Notes: a model not told the origin generated them from the sequence alone. 64,000 nt of DNA from Salipiger pallidus (GCF_014643635.1 NZ_BMJV01000005.1:186274-250273); one strand, 5' to 3'. Numbered from the stretch's first letter, positions 1 through 9,161 are shown. Made by a program: numbers and translations.

Positions 1-568
1 CACCGCCATCGCCACCGCCGTGGGCACGGCGGCGTCCATCGCGCTTTTTCGCTACGACTTCCCCGGCAAGCGGGTGCTGCAGGTGCTGCTGTTCCCTCCC
101 ATCGCCATACCGTGGCTCATCACCGGGACCGCTATGCTGGTGTTCTTCTTCTCCATCGGCATCGGGCGCGGCACGCCCGCGGTCATCATCGGCCACGTCG
201 CGCTGGCGCTGCCTTACGTCATCGTCACCGTCACCGCGCGGCTGTCGGCCTTCGACGTGACGCTGGAAGAGGCGGCGCGCTCCATGGGCGCGGGCCAGTG
301 GACGGTGCTGCGCCGGGTCACGCTGCCCTTCATCGCACCGGGCATCGTTGCGGGCGGGCTCTTTGCCTTTGCGGTCAGCTTCGATCAGTTCGTGGTGAGC
401 TACTTCCTGTCCAAACCGGGCGACACCACCCTTCCGGTGCTGATCTACACCGCCATCCGCAAGGGCTTCACCCCCGAGATCAACGCCATCTCGACCATCA
501 TCATCACCGTCTCCATGGCGGTCATGTTCCTTGCCGCGCGCAAATCGAACTTCGGAGGAGACCGCTGA
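1..568 (+). CDS. ABC transporter inner-membrane permease, polyamine (PotC) type, 5' end outside window
   Basis: C-terminal part of a binding-protein-dependent permease; the open frame runs off the left edge, so the true start is not visible. Hydrophobic segments alternate with the cytoplasmic EAA loop (LEEAARSMGAGQW followed by RRVTLPFIAPGI), the contact point for the ATPase. The pattern matches the PotC/spermidine-putrescine permease group. The stop codon overlaps the ATG of the ATPase gene (ATGA), so the two are translationally coupled. The substrate could be a polyamine or a similar small organic cation; the partner genes that would narrow this down lie outside the window. Confidence 0.85.
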   Translation, partial: TAIATAVGTAASIALFRYDFPGKRVLQVLLFPPIAIPWLITGTAMLVFFFSIGIGRGTPAVIIGHVALALPYVIVTVTARLSAFDVTLEEAARSMGAGQWTVLRRVTLPFIAPGIVAGGLFAFAVSFDQFVVSYFLSKPGDTTLPVLIYTAIRKGFTPEINAISTIIITVSMAVMFLAARKSNFGGDR

Positions 569-1581
569 TGTCGCAGGTCGAAACCACTCGGGTCACCAAG
601 AGCTTCGGGAAGACGAAGGCACTCGACGACGTGTCTCTGACTTTTGACGACGGCGGGTTCTTTGCCCTCCTGGGCCCATCGGGGTCGGGCAAGACCACGC
701 TGCTCCGGACCATCGCGGGGTTTCATTTCCCCGACAGTGGCAGCATCCGCGTCGGCGAGCGAAACGTCGAGAAGGTGCCCGTGGAAAAGCGCGACATCGG
801 CATGATGTTCCAGAATTACGCGCTGTTTCCCAACCTCAGCGTGGCCGACAACATCGGCTTTGGCCTCAGGGTGCGCAAGGTCGGCGCGACCGAGGAAAAG
901 CGCCGCATCGCGGAGGCGCTCGAACTGGTGCAGCTGCGCGATCTGGGGAACCGCATGCCCGCGCAGCTGTCGGGCGGGCAGCGCCAGAGGGTTGCGCTGG
1001 CGCGGGCGTTCGTCACGCGCCCGAAGGTGCTGCTGCTGGACGAGCCATTGTCGGCGCTCGACAAGTCGCTGCGCATCGACATGCAGGTGGAACTGAAGCG
1101 TATCCAGCGCGAGGTGGGCATCACCACGATCTTCGTCACCCACGATCAGGAAGAGGCGCTGACCCTTGCCGACCGTATCGGCATCTTGCGCGATGGCCGC
1201 CTCGTGCAGGCCGGTCCCCCGCGCGAGGTCTACGACCGCCCCGCCACCGCCTTCGCCGCAGGTTTTCTCGGGGATGCCAACTGGATCCCCGAGGCATTGC
1301 TTGGCGGGCTGGCCCTGCCTGCGGCGCTGCCGTTCGGCCCGACCCGCTATGCCACGCGCCCCGAGGCGCTGACGATCTCGGCCACGCGGCCCGAGGGCAA
1401 CGCCCTGCCCGCGCGGCTGGTCAGCCGGGTCTTTGCCGGCGCCATGGCGACGCTGCTTCTGGACGTCGCCGGGGAGCCTTGGAAGCTCATCGCCCGTGAC
1501 CGCGACATCCCTGCCGTGGCCGAGGGACAAGAGGTCTGGCTTGGCTGGGCGGCGGGCGATACGCTTGCCGTCGCCGCCTGA
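568..1581 (+). CDS. ABC transporter ATP-binding protein, PotA/polyamine type
   Basis: A 337-aa ATPase that energises the permease just upstream. All hallmarks are intact: Walker A (GPSGSGKTT, about residues 38-46), the Q-loop (MMFQNYALFP), signature LSGGQRQRVALARAF, Walker B (VLLLDEPLSALD) and the switch histidine (THDQEEAL). The last ~100 residues form a TOBE-like extension, as in PotA/FbpC subunits. The ATG at 568 was chosen because it overlaps the permease stop and the conserved domain begins right after it; a longer frame exists upstream but is only read-through of the permease gene. Confidence 0.9.
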   Translation: MSQVETTRVTKSFGKTKALDDVSLTFDDGGFFALLGPSGSGKTTLLRTIAGFHFPDSGSIRVGERNVEKVPVEKRDIGMMFQNYALFPNLSVADNIGFGLRVRKVGATEEKRRIAEALELVQLRDLGNRMPAQLSGGQRQRVALARAFVTRPKVLLLDEPLSALDKSLRIDMQVELKRIQREVGITTIFVTHDQEEALTLADRIGILRDGRLVQAGPPREVYDRPATAFAAGFLGDANWIPEALLGGLALPAALPFGPTRYATRPEALTISATRPEGNALPARLVSRVFAGAMATLLLDVAGEPWKLIARDRDIPAVAEGQEVWLGWAAGDTLAVAA

Positions 1582-1718
1582 GGTTTTAACTGTGACGGAG
1601 GCGCCCGACACTTGCGCCTCGGCGGACACTTCGGGCAACACGGCTCAGGCCTGACTGGCGCGCAGGCCCTTGGACAGCATGACGATCAGGCCGCCCCGCG
1701 CCCGACCCGGAGGACCCC

Positions 1719-2243
1719 ATGACCGACCATCTTCTCGTCATTGACATGCAGCCGGGCTTTGGCCATCCCGAAAGCCCGTGGTGCACCCCCGGCTATGCGC
1801 GTGTGGCGGACAACATCGCTCAACTTCTGCCCACGTTTCAGGACCGGGTTCTCTTCACCCGCTTCCTGCCGCCGCTGACGCCCAACGGCGCTTGGGTGCC
1901 CTATTACGAGGCATGGCCCTTTGCGCTCGACCCCGAGCAACGCTGGCTGTGGGAGCTCGACCCGCGGTTCACTGGTGGTACGGTGCAGAGTCATCGCTTT
2001 GCCAAGTGGCGCGAGGCGGCACCACTGGTCCCCGAGGATGCGACGCTGGTGATCGCCGGAGTCGCGACGGATTGCTGCGTACTCGGCACCGCAATCGAGG
2101 CGGTGGACGACGGCCGCCGCGTGCGCCTCGTGGCCGACGCCTGCTCGGCAGGCTCAGAGGCGCTGCACGAAGCGGCGCTGACGGTGATGCGCGACCGCGC
2201 GCCAATGCTGACGATCACCGACACCGCCACAGAGGCAAGATAA
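1719..2243 (+). CDS. Isochorismatase-fold cysteine hydrolase
   Basis: A 174-aa protein of the isochorismatase-like family, whose members hydrolyse nicotinamide, N-carbamoylsarcosine, ureidoacrylate and related amides through an Asp-Lys-Cys triad. Candidate residues are Asp9 (VIDMQ), Lys96 (RFAKW) and Cys120 in GVATDCCVLGTA. The start is supported by GGAGG about 7 nt upstream. The gene is 137 bp after the polyamine-type ATPase and may share its transcript. The substrate cannot be read from the sequence. The family includes N-carbamoylsarcosine amidase, which would fit the amidohydrolases downstream, but that is only a possibility. A 7-bp tandem repeat starts directly after the stop codon. Confidence 0.8.
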   Translation: MTDHLLVIDMQPGFGHPESPWCTPGYARVADNIAQLLPTFQDRVLFTRFLPPLTPNGAWVPYYEAWPFALDPEQRWLWELDPRFTGGTVQSHRFAKWREAAPLVPEDATLVIAGVATDCCVLGTAIEAVDDGRRVRLVADACSAGSEALHEAALTVMRDRAPMLTITDTATEAR

Positions 2244-2337
2244 GGCTCAGGGCTCAGGGCTCAGGGCTCAGGGCTCAGGGCTCAGGGCTCAGGGCTCAGG
2301 GCTCAGGGCTCAGGGCTCAGGGCTCAGGGCTCAGGGC
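2244..2337 (+). repeat. Tandem repeat, 13 copies of GGCTCAG
   Basis: Perfect head-to-tail array of the heptamer GGCTCAG beginning immediately after the TAA of the isochorismatase-fold gene; 13 full copies (2244-2334) plus GGC. There are no spacers, so it is not a CRISPR. The unit length is not a multiple of three and the array is outside any credible gene. The remaining sequence to 2485 shows nothing recognisable. Confidence 0.95.
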
Positions 2338-2485
2338 ATGTGCGCGGCGGGTCCGTTGCAAGCAAGGCGTTTGACGAAGCTCCCATCGCGAACTCATTGC
2401 GCCCTTTCGGCCCTCACATCGACCGGAGCGGATGAGTTCGCCTCCTCGACGGCCTCGCCCCAATCGCCGACAAAGCAAGGGGATG

Positions 2486-4963
2486 TCAGCGCTTGTCCAG
2501 CAACCGAGGCGCCTTCGTCAGCCCTGATGCGTCCGGCCAGCCCGTCCCGGCGAAGCGCGAGCCACAGAGGTAGCGGTTCGCCCCGGTGTTCATCACTTCG
2601 ATCCGCAGCCTGTGCGGCCCTTCGGCCACGCGCCCCAGCGGCACATGGTAGGGCGCATGGTGGCATCCTCCCACAAGCGCCCCGTCCAGTGACACCCGCG
2701 CCGCGCAGGCCAGCTCCGGTAAGGCAAGGACCAACTCCTGATCCCGGTCAGTGTGAAATGTCGTCTCGTAGCACCCGCAGCCAGAGAACGCCTGGTCCCC
2801 CTGCACCTGCCAGCCAGCCCCGACCGAAACCGCCCGGGCCGTACCAGTGGTCGCTAGGGTCCATCCGCCGTTCAGCACCATCACCTCGGTCAGTGGCTTG
2901 GCCCCGAGCGCCAGGGTCGATCCAGCCACCGCAGCGGCGTCAGGCTTCAGCCGAAGGCGATGCACCTGTTGCGGCGCGAGTCGGAGCGTCGCCCGCTGCA
3001 CAGGGCGGTGAGCATGATCCCCTGCGCGCAGGCAAAACCCGCTCTCGAAAGCCAGCGCTACCTCGCAGGGCGCGTCGCCTTCGTTGAACAACACCAGACG
3101 CCACCAACCGTCCGCATCCCGTCCGCAAGACAGCTGCCTGAGGCCTGGCACGGCCTCTGCCAGCGGTACTCCGGTGCATTCGCTCAAGAGCGTGCGTAGA
3201 ACCACGCCTTCGGGTGGCGGGCCGTCCTCGACCCAAATTCGAGCCCTCAGCACGTCGATCCGGTCCGCAGACGCCGCGGTTTGCAGGTGGGTGACTTCGG
3301 GCAGGACGAGCCCCACGATCTCGGCACCGTCCAACATCACGGCCTCACCGGCGGTCATCCGCCACAGCCCCGCTTCGTCGATCACGAGAGGCCGCACACC
3401 AGCCTCTGTGAGCGCCCGACACCACGCTCCGAAACGGGTCGCGTGAGCATGCCGTGGCCCCTCGGCCAAGGCCGTCTCGTAGGGGTAGAGGATCGCGATA
3501 CGAGGGCATTTCGCGTTTTCAAGAAATACCGAAAGCTCTGCCATCTCCCGCGCCAGCGCGGGCATCACCGGCCACCATGGCTGGAAATTGTACCCTGGCG
3601 CAAAGTCGAAACGCAGGTTGTCGAGAGCACTGTCCCGCGCATCTCCGTCGTTTTCATAAAGCGCATGAAGAATGATCCGCGACGCTCCCAGCAGATGCAG
3701 GCGGATCATCTGGGCGCGCAGGGCTGCAGGCGTCAACTCCCACTGGCCGCTTGCCCTTACGTCCGAGCGTTCAGACGTCAGGTAAAGCTCGACCTCACAG
3801 CCCGTGCGGCCCGAGGCATGGGCGATCCCAAAACCCAACAGCGGCGCAAGCTGCGCCTCGAGGTTGTTGGCATCCACCGCCGTCACATCACGATAGCGGT
3901 CGGTGCCGAAGAAATCCGCGGCCATGGCAGCGCGAGGGTCAATGCTGGTGAAGCCGCCGCTCAAGTCGAACGAGGCGATATGCGGCAAGATCTCGTGCCC
4001 CGAGAGCTGCAGGCCGTAGACATCGCAGAACCTCCGCAGCGCGCCGAGGAAAGCGGTCTGCATCCGCCCCGTGACCGCCCGGTAAATGCGGCTTCGGATT
4101 GCGGGTGCCTCCGGCAGATCCCTGAGCAGCGCCAGCAGTTGCGGACCAAGCGGTCCATGGGCCTCGATCTCGGCCTGCAGCGCGTCAGACCATGCAAGGC
4201 TGTTTCGGAGGTTTCCGAAACGCTCCGGCCAATCGTAGAGCACCGGCGCAGGCTGGTCGAAGAACAGCCGGTCCAAAGTCCCGCCCATGTGGCCCGCACA
4301 GGCTGACGCGTAGGGGGTAAGGCCGACCTCGACAAAGCGCCTGCCCGCCTCTGGTGACAGGTAATCCGGGATGCGCGAGGTCGAGCTCCGGGCAGCAAGG
4401 AAGACGGTCCAGCGCGTGCCCTCGGGCAGGCCTTCAGCGCGGACCGTGGCGCCCTCGGGGCCTGACGTGGCCAGCCGCACTTGGGCGGTGATGTCCTCGG
4501 GGCCATGGGGGCGCTCAGCCACTGCGGCGACGATCTTCCACCCCATCCAGAGCGGGGTCCCATCCTCATGCATCCAGTGCCGCGCCGCCGGGCCAAGGCT
4601 TGCGCCCAGCGTGGCCTCGATCTCGTCCACGCCAAGCTCAGCCCCGGTGCCACCGGCCCAGAACAGATGCCGTTCACGCAGATGCTCCGCGCCGTCCACG
4701 ATGCGCCCGCCCGCATGGCCGCTGATCCAGGCGTAATCATCGTAGAGCCCGGCCTTTAGGCCAAGCTCCGACATGATCTCCACTGCGGTGGCATAGGCGC
4801 GCAGCCAGCCGACTGAGAGGTAGATCTCGCGCGACAAGGACAGCCGAGCCTGAATGTAGATCCGCACGAACCCGGCATCGCGAAAGCTGCGCAGCTGGTC
4901 GCGCATGTCCTTCTCGGTCGGCAGGCGCGACCAGAACCAGTAGGCGTCAAGCCGCGTCTTCAT
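2486..4963 (-). CDS. Large glycoside-hydrolase-like protein (GH106-like appearance)
   Basis: An 825-aa protein with no signal peptide, so probably cytoplasmic. The N-terminal half looks like a TIM-barrel glycosidase: LDAYWFWSRLPTEKDM at the start, then a LGLKAGLYDDYAWISGHAGG stretch that resembles the Y-D-E/D-x-x-W-x-S-G segment of GH106-like rhamnosidases and relatives. The last ~130 residues resemble a galactose-binding jelly-roll (CGCYETTFHTD, HHAPYHVPLG, HRLRIEVMNTGANRY). Family assignment is by pattern only and the sugar is unknown. It is the last gene of the minus-strand operon, starting 2 bp after the gamma-glutamyltransferase-like stop codon. Confidence 0.55.
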   Translation of the reverse strand: MKTRLDAYWFWSRLPTEKDMRDQLRSFRDAGFVRIYIQARLSLSREIYLSVGWLRAYATAVEIMSELGLKAGLYDDYAWISGHAGGRIVDGAEHLRERHLFWAGGTGAELGVDEIEATLGASLGPAARHWMHEDGTPLWMGWKIVAAVAERPHGPEDITAQVRLATSGPEGATVRAEGLPEGTRWTVFLAARSSTSRIPDYLSPEAGRRFVEVGLTPYASACAGHMGGTLDRLFFDQPAPVLYDWPERFGNLRNSLAWSDALQAEIEAHGPLGPQLLALLRDLPEAPAIRSRIYRAVTGRMQTAFLGALRRFCDVYGLQLSGHEILPHIASFDLSGGFTSIDPRAAMAADFFGTDRYRDVTAVDANNLEAQLAPLLGFGIAHASGRTGCEVELYLTSERSDVRASGQWELTPAALRAQMIRLHLLGASRIILHALYENDGDARDSALDNLRFDFAPGYNFQPWWPVMPALAREMAELSVFLENAKCPRIAILYPYETALAEGPRHAHATRFGAWCRALTEAGVRPLVIDEAGLWRMTAGEAVMLDGAEIVGLVLPEVTHLQTAASADRIDVLRARIWVEDGPPPEGVVLRTLLSECTGVPLAEAVPGLRQLSCGRDADGWWRLVLFNEGDAPCEVALAFESGFCLRAGDHAHRPVQRATLRLAPQQVHRLRLKPDAAAVAGSTLALGAKPLTEVMVLNGGWTLATTGTARAVSVGAGWQVQGDQAFSGCGCYETTFHTDRDQELVLALPELACAARVSLDGALVGGCHHAPYHVPLGRVAEGPHRLRIEVMNTGANRYLCGSRFAGTGWPDASGLTKAPRLLDKR

Positions 4964-4965
4964 GC

Positions 4966-6555
4966 TCAGAAGGCCAGCGCGAGCCCGTCCTTGCGCGGGT
5001 CGGACCCGGCTACGTACCCTGCGTCCGTGCGCTGGATCAGCTGCGCGCCACCAAAGCCGAAGACCGCATCGGGGCTTTCGCGCTTCAGCTCGTGGCCCAT
5101 TGTGGTCAGTTGCGCGGCAAGCCCTTCGTCAAAGGTGCTCTCGATGGCGACGCCGCGGCCTGCGGTCACCCGCCAGCGCGGCGCATCGGCTGCCGCCTGC
5201 GGGTTCTGGCCGAAGCCGAGCACGCGCAGCGCCATCTGCAGGTGCCCCTGCGCCTGCATCGGGCCGCCCATGACGCCGAAGGACATGGCAGGCTGGCCCT
5301 TCGCGTCGGTGGCAAAGCAGGGAATGATGGTCTGGAACGGTTTCTTGCGCGGGGCGACCACGTTGACGTGGGCAGGATCAAGCGAAAAGCCCGCGCCACG
5401 GTTCTGCATCGAGATCCCCCAGTCCGGCACCACTGCGCCCGAGCCGAAGCCCATGAAGTTCGACTGGATGAAGGACACCATGCGCCCGTCGCGGTCGGCG
5501 GTGGACAGGTAGACCGTACCGCCCAGTTTCGGGGTTCCGTGGCCCGGATCACCCGCCTTTGACGGATCGATTAGCGCGGCGCGCTTCGCGAGGTAGTCGG
5601 GCGTCAGGAAGTCGGCGGGCGTGTGGCGCATGTGGCCCAAGTCAGCGATATGTTCGTAGGCGTCCACAAGGCCCAGCTTCACCGCCTCGATGGCAAGGTG
5701 CATGGTGGCGGGATCGTCAGGGGCGCCGTCCTTCCAGCCCAGCCGGTCCAGCACGCCCAAGGAGATGAGCGCCCCGAGCCCCTGCCCGTTCGGCGGGATC
5801 TCGTGGATCCTGTAGCCTGCGAATTCGGTCGAGATCGGGGCAACCCATTCCGCCTCGTGGGCGGCCAGATCGTCGACGCTCAGCACAGCGCCATTGGCCT
5901 TGGCGGCGGCGGCGATGACCTCGGCCACCTCACCGCGATAGAAGGCCTCTCCCTCGGTGGCGACGATGGCGCGCAGTGTGCGGGCGTGACCCGGCAGACG
6001 CATTCGCTGGCCCGCCAGCGGCGCCGTGCCGCCGTGCAGGAAGCAGCCCGCAAACCCGGGTTGGCTGCCCAGCTGCTTCGCACCGTTGGCCCAGAGTTTC
6101 GCGATGACCGGAGACACCGGGAAGCCTTCCTCCGCGATCCGGATGGCGGGGGCGGCAAGCTGCTCGAGCGGCAGGGTGCCAAAGCGTCTCCACAGCGCGA
6201 TCCAGCCCGAGACCGCCCCCGGCACGGTCACCGAATCCCAGCCGCGCTGGGGCATGATATCGGCGCCGGCGAAGCGCTCGGGCGTCCAGCCCTCGGGCGA
6301 GCGGCCCGAGGCATTCAGCCCGTGCAGTTCCGCACCGTCCCAGACCAGCGCGTAGCCGTCCGAGCCAAGCCCGCAGCCCGTGGGCTCCACCACCGTCAGC
6401 ACCATGGCTGCCGCGATCGCCGCGTCCACTGCCGTGCCGCCCGCGTGCAGCATCGCCATGCCCGCCTGTGCCGCCAGCGGCTGCGAGGTGGCAACGGCGC
6501 TATCGCCCATGACGGGCTGGCGGACGGAAGCGTAAGGCAGGGTCGGATCAATCAC
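4966..6555 (-). CDS. Gamma-glutamyltransferase-family hydrolase
   Basis: A 529-aa Ntn-hydrolase of the gamma-glutamyltranspeptidase family, which cleaves or transfers gamma-glutamyl groups after self-processing at a threonine. The large-subunit signature (LAAQAGMAMLHAGGTAVDAAIAAA) and the processing region (LGGTVYLSTADRDG) are clear, placing the nucleophile at Thr347; the region ending FGSG and the later MGGPMQAQGH follow as expected. Unlike periplasmic Ggt there is no signal peptide, suggesting a cytoplasmic enzyme acting on an imported compound. It is tightly spaced with the glycosidase-like gene downstream and 45 bp from the FAD oxidoreductase upstream. Confidence 0.88.
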   Translation of the reverse strand: MIDPTLPYASVRQPVMGDSAVATSQPLAAQAGMAMLHAGGTAVDAAIAAAMVLTVVEPTGCGLGSDGYALVWDGAELHGLNASGRSPEGWTPERFAGADIMPQRGWDSVTVPGAVSGWIALWRRFGTLPLEQLAAPAIRIAEEGFPVSPVIAKLWANGAKQLGSQPGFAGCFLHGGTAPLAGQRMRLPGHARTLRAIVATEGEAFYRGEVAEVIAAAAKANGAVLSVDDLAAHEAEWVAPISTEFAGYRIHEIPPNGQGLGALISLGVLDRLGWKDGAPDDPATMHLAIEAVKLGLVDAYEHIADLGHMRHTPADFLTPDYLAKRAALIDPSKAGDPGHGTPKLGGTVYLSTADRDGRMVSFIQSNFMGFGSGAVVPDWGISMQNRGAGFSLDPAHVNVVAPRKKPFQTIIPCFATDAKGQPAMSFGVMGGPMQAQGHLQMALRVLGFGQNPQAAADAPRWRVTAGRGVAIESTFDEGLAAQLTTMGHELKRESPDAVFGFGGAQLIQRTDAGYVAGSDPRKDGLALAF

Positions 6556-6600
6556 GGGCTTGGGTCCTTCTCTATCATCGAGGTCAGTTCGGCGGCCTGC

Positions 6601-7902
6601 TCAGGAAGGCGCCTCGGTCTCGAGACGGTCACGGAATTCGCTCCAAGGCAACCACATATAGGGGCCAATGGGCGCGAAGGCGCGCATGGGCACCGGGTCC
6701 GGCTGCGTGACGGGCACCACAAATTCGGCCTCGGTGGTGCGGCCGGCAAGGAAGCGCCCCAGCTCGTAGCCGAAGGCGGTGGTCAGAGCCACGCCGCGCC
6801 CGTTGCAGGCGATGGGCGCCCAGAGGCCATCATTCAACCGATACAGGCGCGGCAAACTGTCGAGCGTGATCGCCACGGTGCCCGTCCACGCATATTCGGC
6901 GCGCACCTTGCCGAGGCCGGGCAGGAAGCGCTCGAAGCGTTTCTCGAACCGGCGGCGGGTGCGGGCCATGCGCCCCGGCCCCGGGTAGACGAGGCCACCG
7001 CCCACGATGCGCCCATCGGGCGACCAGCGGGCCGCGAAAAGGTGCCGGCGGGTGTCGGCCACCGGGGCGCGGGCGGGCAAGATGCGCGCCTGCGTCTCGG
7101 CGTCAAAGCGCTGGGTGGCGATCTGGAAGCTGCGGGTGGGAATGATCGAGCGGTCCACGGCGGCACACAGCGGCCCCACCATAGCGTTCGAGGTCAGCAC
7201 CACCTGCCCCGCCCGCACCCGGCCCGAAGCGGTCCTGACCGCCCATCCGATGCCGTCGCGCTCAATCCCCGTCACCGGGGAGCGGGCGAGGATCTGCACC
7301 CCGGCCCCAAGGCAGGCGCGCACCAGCCCGCGCACATAGGCCAGCGGGTTCACCTGCCCGCCGGTGGGGATGTGCATGGCGCCGTGGTAGCCGTCCATCC
7401 CGGTCTTGGCATGGGTGGCCTCGGCATCCAGAAGCTCCACGTCGAAGCCCAGATCGCGCCATTCGGACACCTGCGCCGCATTGGCAGCCAGCGCGGCACG
7501 GCTGTGGGCCGGTTGCAGCCAGCCGGTCTGCTCGGCACCGTCAATGCCGTGCTCGCGCACCAGATCGAACAGACGCGTGCCAGACCCGCCGATCATCCGG
7601 CTAAACGCCTCACCACGCGGCTTGCCGAAGGTCGCCATGGCATTCTTTGGCGACAGCGCCTTCTTGAGCGTCGGCACCACGAAGCCGGTATTGCGCCCGG
7701 AGGCGCCGAACCCCGGCTCGGACGCCTCGATGAGCGCAACCGAATGCCCCTCGGCGGCCAGCGTAAGCGCGGTGTTGAGGCCGAGATACCCCGCCCCCAC
7801 CAGCGCGAAATCCACCGTGATCTCGCCCTCAAGACGCGGCAGGTCCGGACCGGAAGGGGTGATCGCGGACCACAGGGAGTGTTTGAAGGTTTCCTCAACC
7901 AT
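6601..7902 (-). CDS. FAD-dependent amine/amino-acid oxidoreductase (DAO family)
   Basis: A 433-aa flavoprotein of the DAO/PuuB-like group, which oxidises secondary or primary amines. The FAD-binding Rossmann motif is at residues about 31-60 (VDFALVGAGYLGLNTALTLAAEG), followed by GFGASGRNTGF, typical of glycine/sarcosine and gamma-glutamylputrescine oxidases. The C-terminal GRGVALTTAFGYELGRFLAG completes the FAD site. It is in operon with the creatininase-like gene (12 bp upstream) and the gamma-glutamyltransferase-like gene, so it may oxidise an amine released by those hydrolases. Exact substrate unknown. Confidence 0.85.
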   Translation of the reverse strand: MVEETFKHSLWSAITPSGPDLPRLEGEITVDFALVGAGYLGLNTALTLAAEGHSVALIEASEPGFGASGRNTGFVVPTLKKALSPKNAMATFGKPRGEAFSRMIGGSGTRLFDLVREHGIDGAEQTGWLQPAHSRAALAANAAQVSEWRDLGFDVELLDAEATHAKTGMDGYHGAMHIPTGGQVNPLAYVRGLVRACLGAGVQILARSPVTGIERDGIGWAVRTASGRVRAGQVVLTSNAMVGPLCAAVDRSIIPTRSFQIATQRFDAETQARILPARAPVADTRRHLFAARWSPDGRIVGGGLVYPGPGRMARTRRRFEKRFERFLPGLGKVRAEYAWTGTVAITLDSLPRLYRLNDGLWAPIACNGRGVALTTAFGYELGRFLAGRTTEAEFVVPVTQPDPVPMRAFAPIGPYMWLPWSEFRDRLETEAPS

Positions 7903-7914
7903 AAAGGTGCCTTT

Positions 7915-8724
7915 TCAGCCAGCGAGGGGCGCCATGCCCCCGGTCTTGCCAGTGCGCAGCGGCGCACGGGCGAAATCATCGTAGAAGGCGGCAAGCCGGG
8001 CCACCGTGACTTCGAGCATCGCCTCACCGTTGCGCAGGTCAGCCGCGCCGGGATCACCGTAATAACCGCAGTCGTCCGGCTGGAAGACCGGCGGCCAGAT
8101 CGCCCCTGCGGTGGTGATGGGATCACCCGCGCTGTCCGAGGCCATCCACGGCTGGGTGCAGCGGGGCGGATAGCCCTGCCCAGCGTTCTCATCCACAAGC
8201 CCAAGCGCCATCAGAAGCGCGGTTTCGTATTCGCAGGCGTGGCCCGCTCGGTCTAGCCCGCCCTTCAGCATCGGCACCCAGTCGGCCTGTGATGGGGCAA
8301 AGTAGTTCACTGCTCCAACCGCGTGGCCGTCGGTCACCATCTCACCGATAAGGCTGCGCAGGGGCGCTTCGTTGCCGCCATGGCCGTTGACGAAAAGCAC
8401 GCGGTTGAACCCGGTGTCGAGCACGGAGCGCGCGAGGTCATGCAGCACCGCCAGATAGGTGGTCAGCCGCAGCGACAGCGTCCCGGCCCAAGCCCCGTGA
8501 TGGGGCGAAAAGCCGGACGCCACGGCCGGGGCCACGACAACCGGCACCCCTGCCCGCTCCGCTGCACGTTCCGCCACGGCCGCGCTCAGCAGCGTGTCGC
8601 AGCCGACGGGAAGATGATCGCCATGCTGCTCGGTCGCGCCGGTGGGAATGACCACCAGCGCGCCCAACTCACGCAGCCCGGCAAGCTCCTGCCGTGTCAG
8701 GGAATGCCAGAGCCGTGCCATCAC
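7915..8724 (-). CDS. Creatininase-family metal-dependent amidohydrolase
   Basis: A 269-aa member of the creatinine amidohydrolase family, enzymes that open cyclic or linear amides with a two-metal centre. The ligands are visible: TEQHGDHLPVGCD (Glu32, His34, Asp36, Asp43 region), SGFSPHHGAWAGT, and NGHGGNEAP. The length is normal for the family. The start codon overlaps the stop of the cupin gene by 4 bp, so the two are coupled. Family members act on creatinine, on 3-dehydro-scyllo-inosose derivatives and on peptides such as mycofactocin precursors, so the name does not settle the substrate. Confidence 0.87.
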   Translation of the reverse strand: MMARLWHSLTRQELAGLRELGALVVIPTGATEQHGDHLPVGCDTLLSAAVAERAAERAGVPVVVAPAVASGFSPHHGAWAGTLSLRLTTYLAVLHDLARSVLDTGFNRVLFVNGHGGNEAPLRSLIGEMVTDGHAVGAVNYFAPSQADWVPMLKGGLDRAGHACEYETALLMALGLVDENAGQGYPPRCTQPWMASDSAGDPITTAGAIWPPVFQPDDCGYYGDPGAADLRNGEAMLEVTVARLAAFYDDFARAPLRTGKTGGMAPLAG

Positions 8725-9098
8725 ATGTCGCCATGTTCCTTGGACGGGTTGGCGCAGACCGCGACAACCAGCCCAGCTTCGCCGATGATGTGGCGGTAGC
8801 GGTAGGATTTGGGCAGGTACATCGCGTCACCCTGCTTGAAGATCCGCTCTTCGCCAGTTTCCTCGACGATCTGGCGCGACCAGCCCTGCAGGCAGTAAAG
8901 CACCACCTGGTTCTCGCCGTTGCCCTCTACCATCACGTCGAAGTTCGGCATGTAGGTGGTGATGTGGAACGAGAACGAGCAGCCATTCTGGTTCTTGGTG
9001 ATGAGCCGGTGAGAGAATTCCTTGCCTTCGTGCACCCAGGTCAGCGGCACGTCTTCCTGACGGGCCCACTGGATTGTGTCTTCAAGCGCTTTGGTCAC
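8721..9098 (-). CDS. Ectoine-synthase-like cupin protein
   Basis: A 125-aa single-domain cupin resembling EctC: SFSFHITTYMPNFDVMVEGN, VLYCLQGWSRQIVEETGE, FKQGDAMYLPKSYRYRHI and a closing VAVCANPSKEH follow the EctC order. No ectA, ectB or ectD is nearby, so it is an orphan, and it may catalyse a related cyclisation or ring-opening reaction, or act on another metabolite. The start chosen is the GTG at 9098, preceded by AAAAGGAC at good spacing; a GTG 12 codons further upstream is possible. It is the first gene of the left-hand operon, divergent from the GntR gene. Confidence 0.75.
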   Translation of the reverse strand: MTKALEDTIQWARQEDVPLTWVHEGKEFSHRLITKNQNGCSFSFHITTYMPNFDVMVEGNGENQVVLYCLQGWSRQIVEETGEERIFKQGDAMYLPKSYRYRHIIGEAGLVVAVCANPSKEHGDM

Positions 9099-9161
9099 GG
9101 GAATGTCCTTTTCTGATGGGAGCGGCGCGGCCACGTCCCCGAGTCGTTTGGGTATTTGGTG

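Noticed and set aside
2244-2337. CRISPR array
   Set aside because: Direct heptamers without spacers, and no cas genes; the other tandem arrays fail for the same reason.
5623-8256. An 877-codon open frame on the plus strand
   Set aside because: It is antisense to the GGT-type, DAO and creatininase-family genes, whose motifs are clear. It has no domain of its own; high GC content makes long shadow frames.
1719-8724. Complete creatinine-to-glycine pathway (creatininase, hydantoinase, carbamoylsarcosine amidase, sarcosine oxidase)
   Set aside because: Relatives of each family are present, but creatinase and ATP-dependent N-methylhydantoinase are absent, the families are broad, and the isochorismatase-fold gene has no GntR operator.
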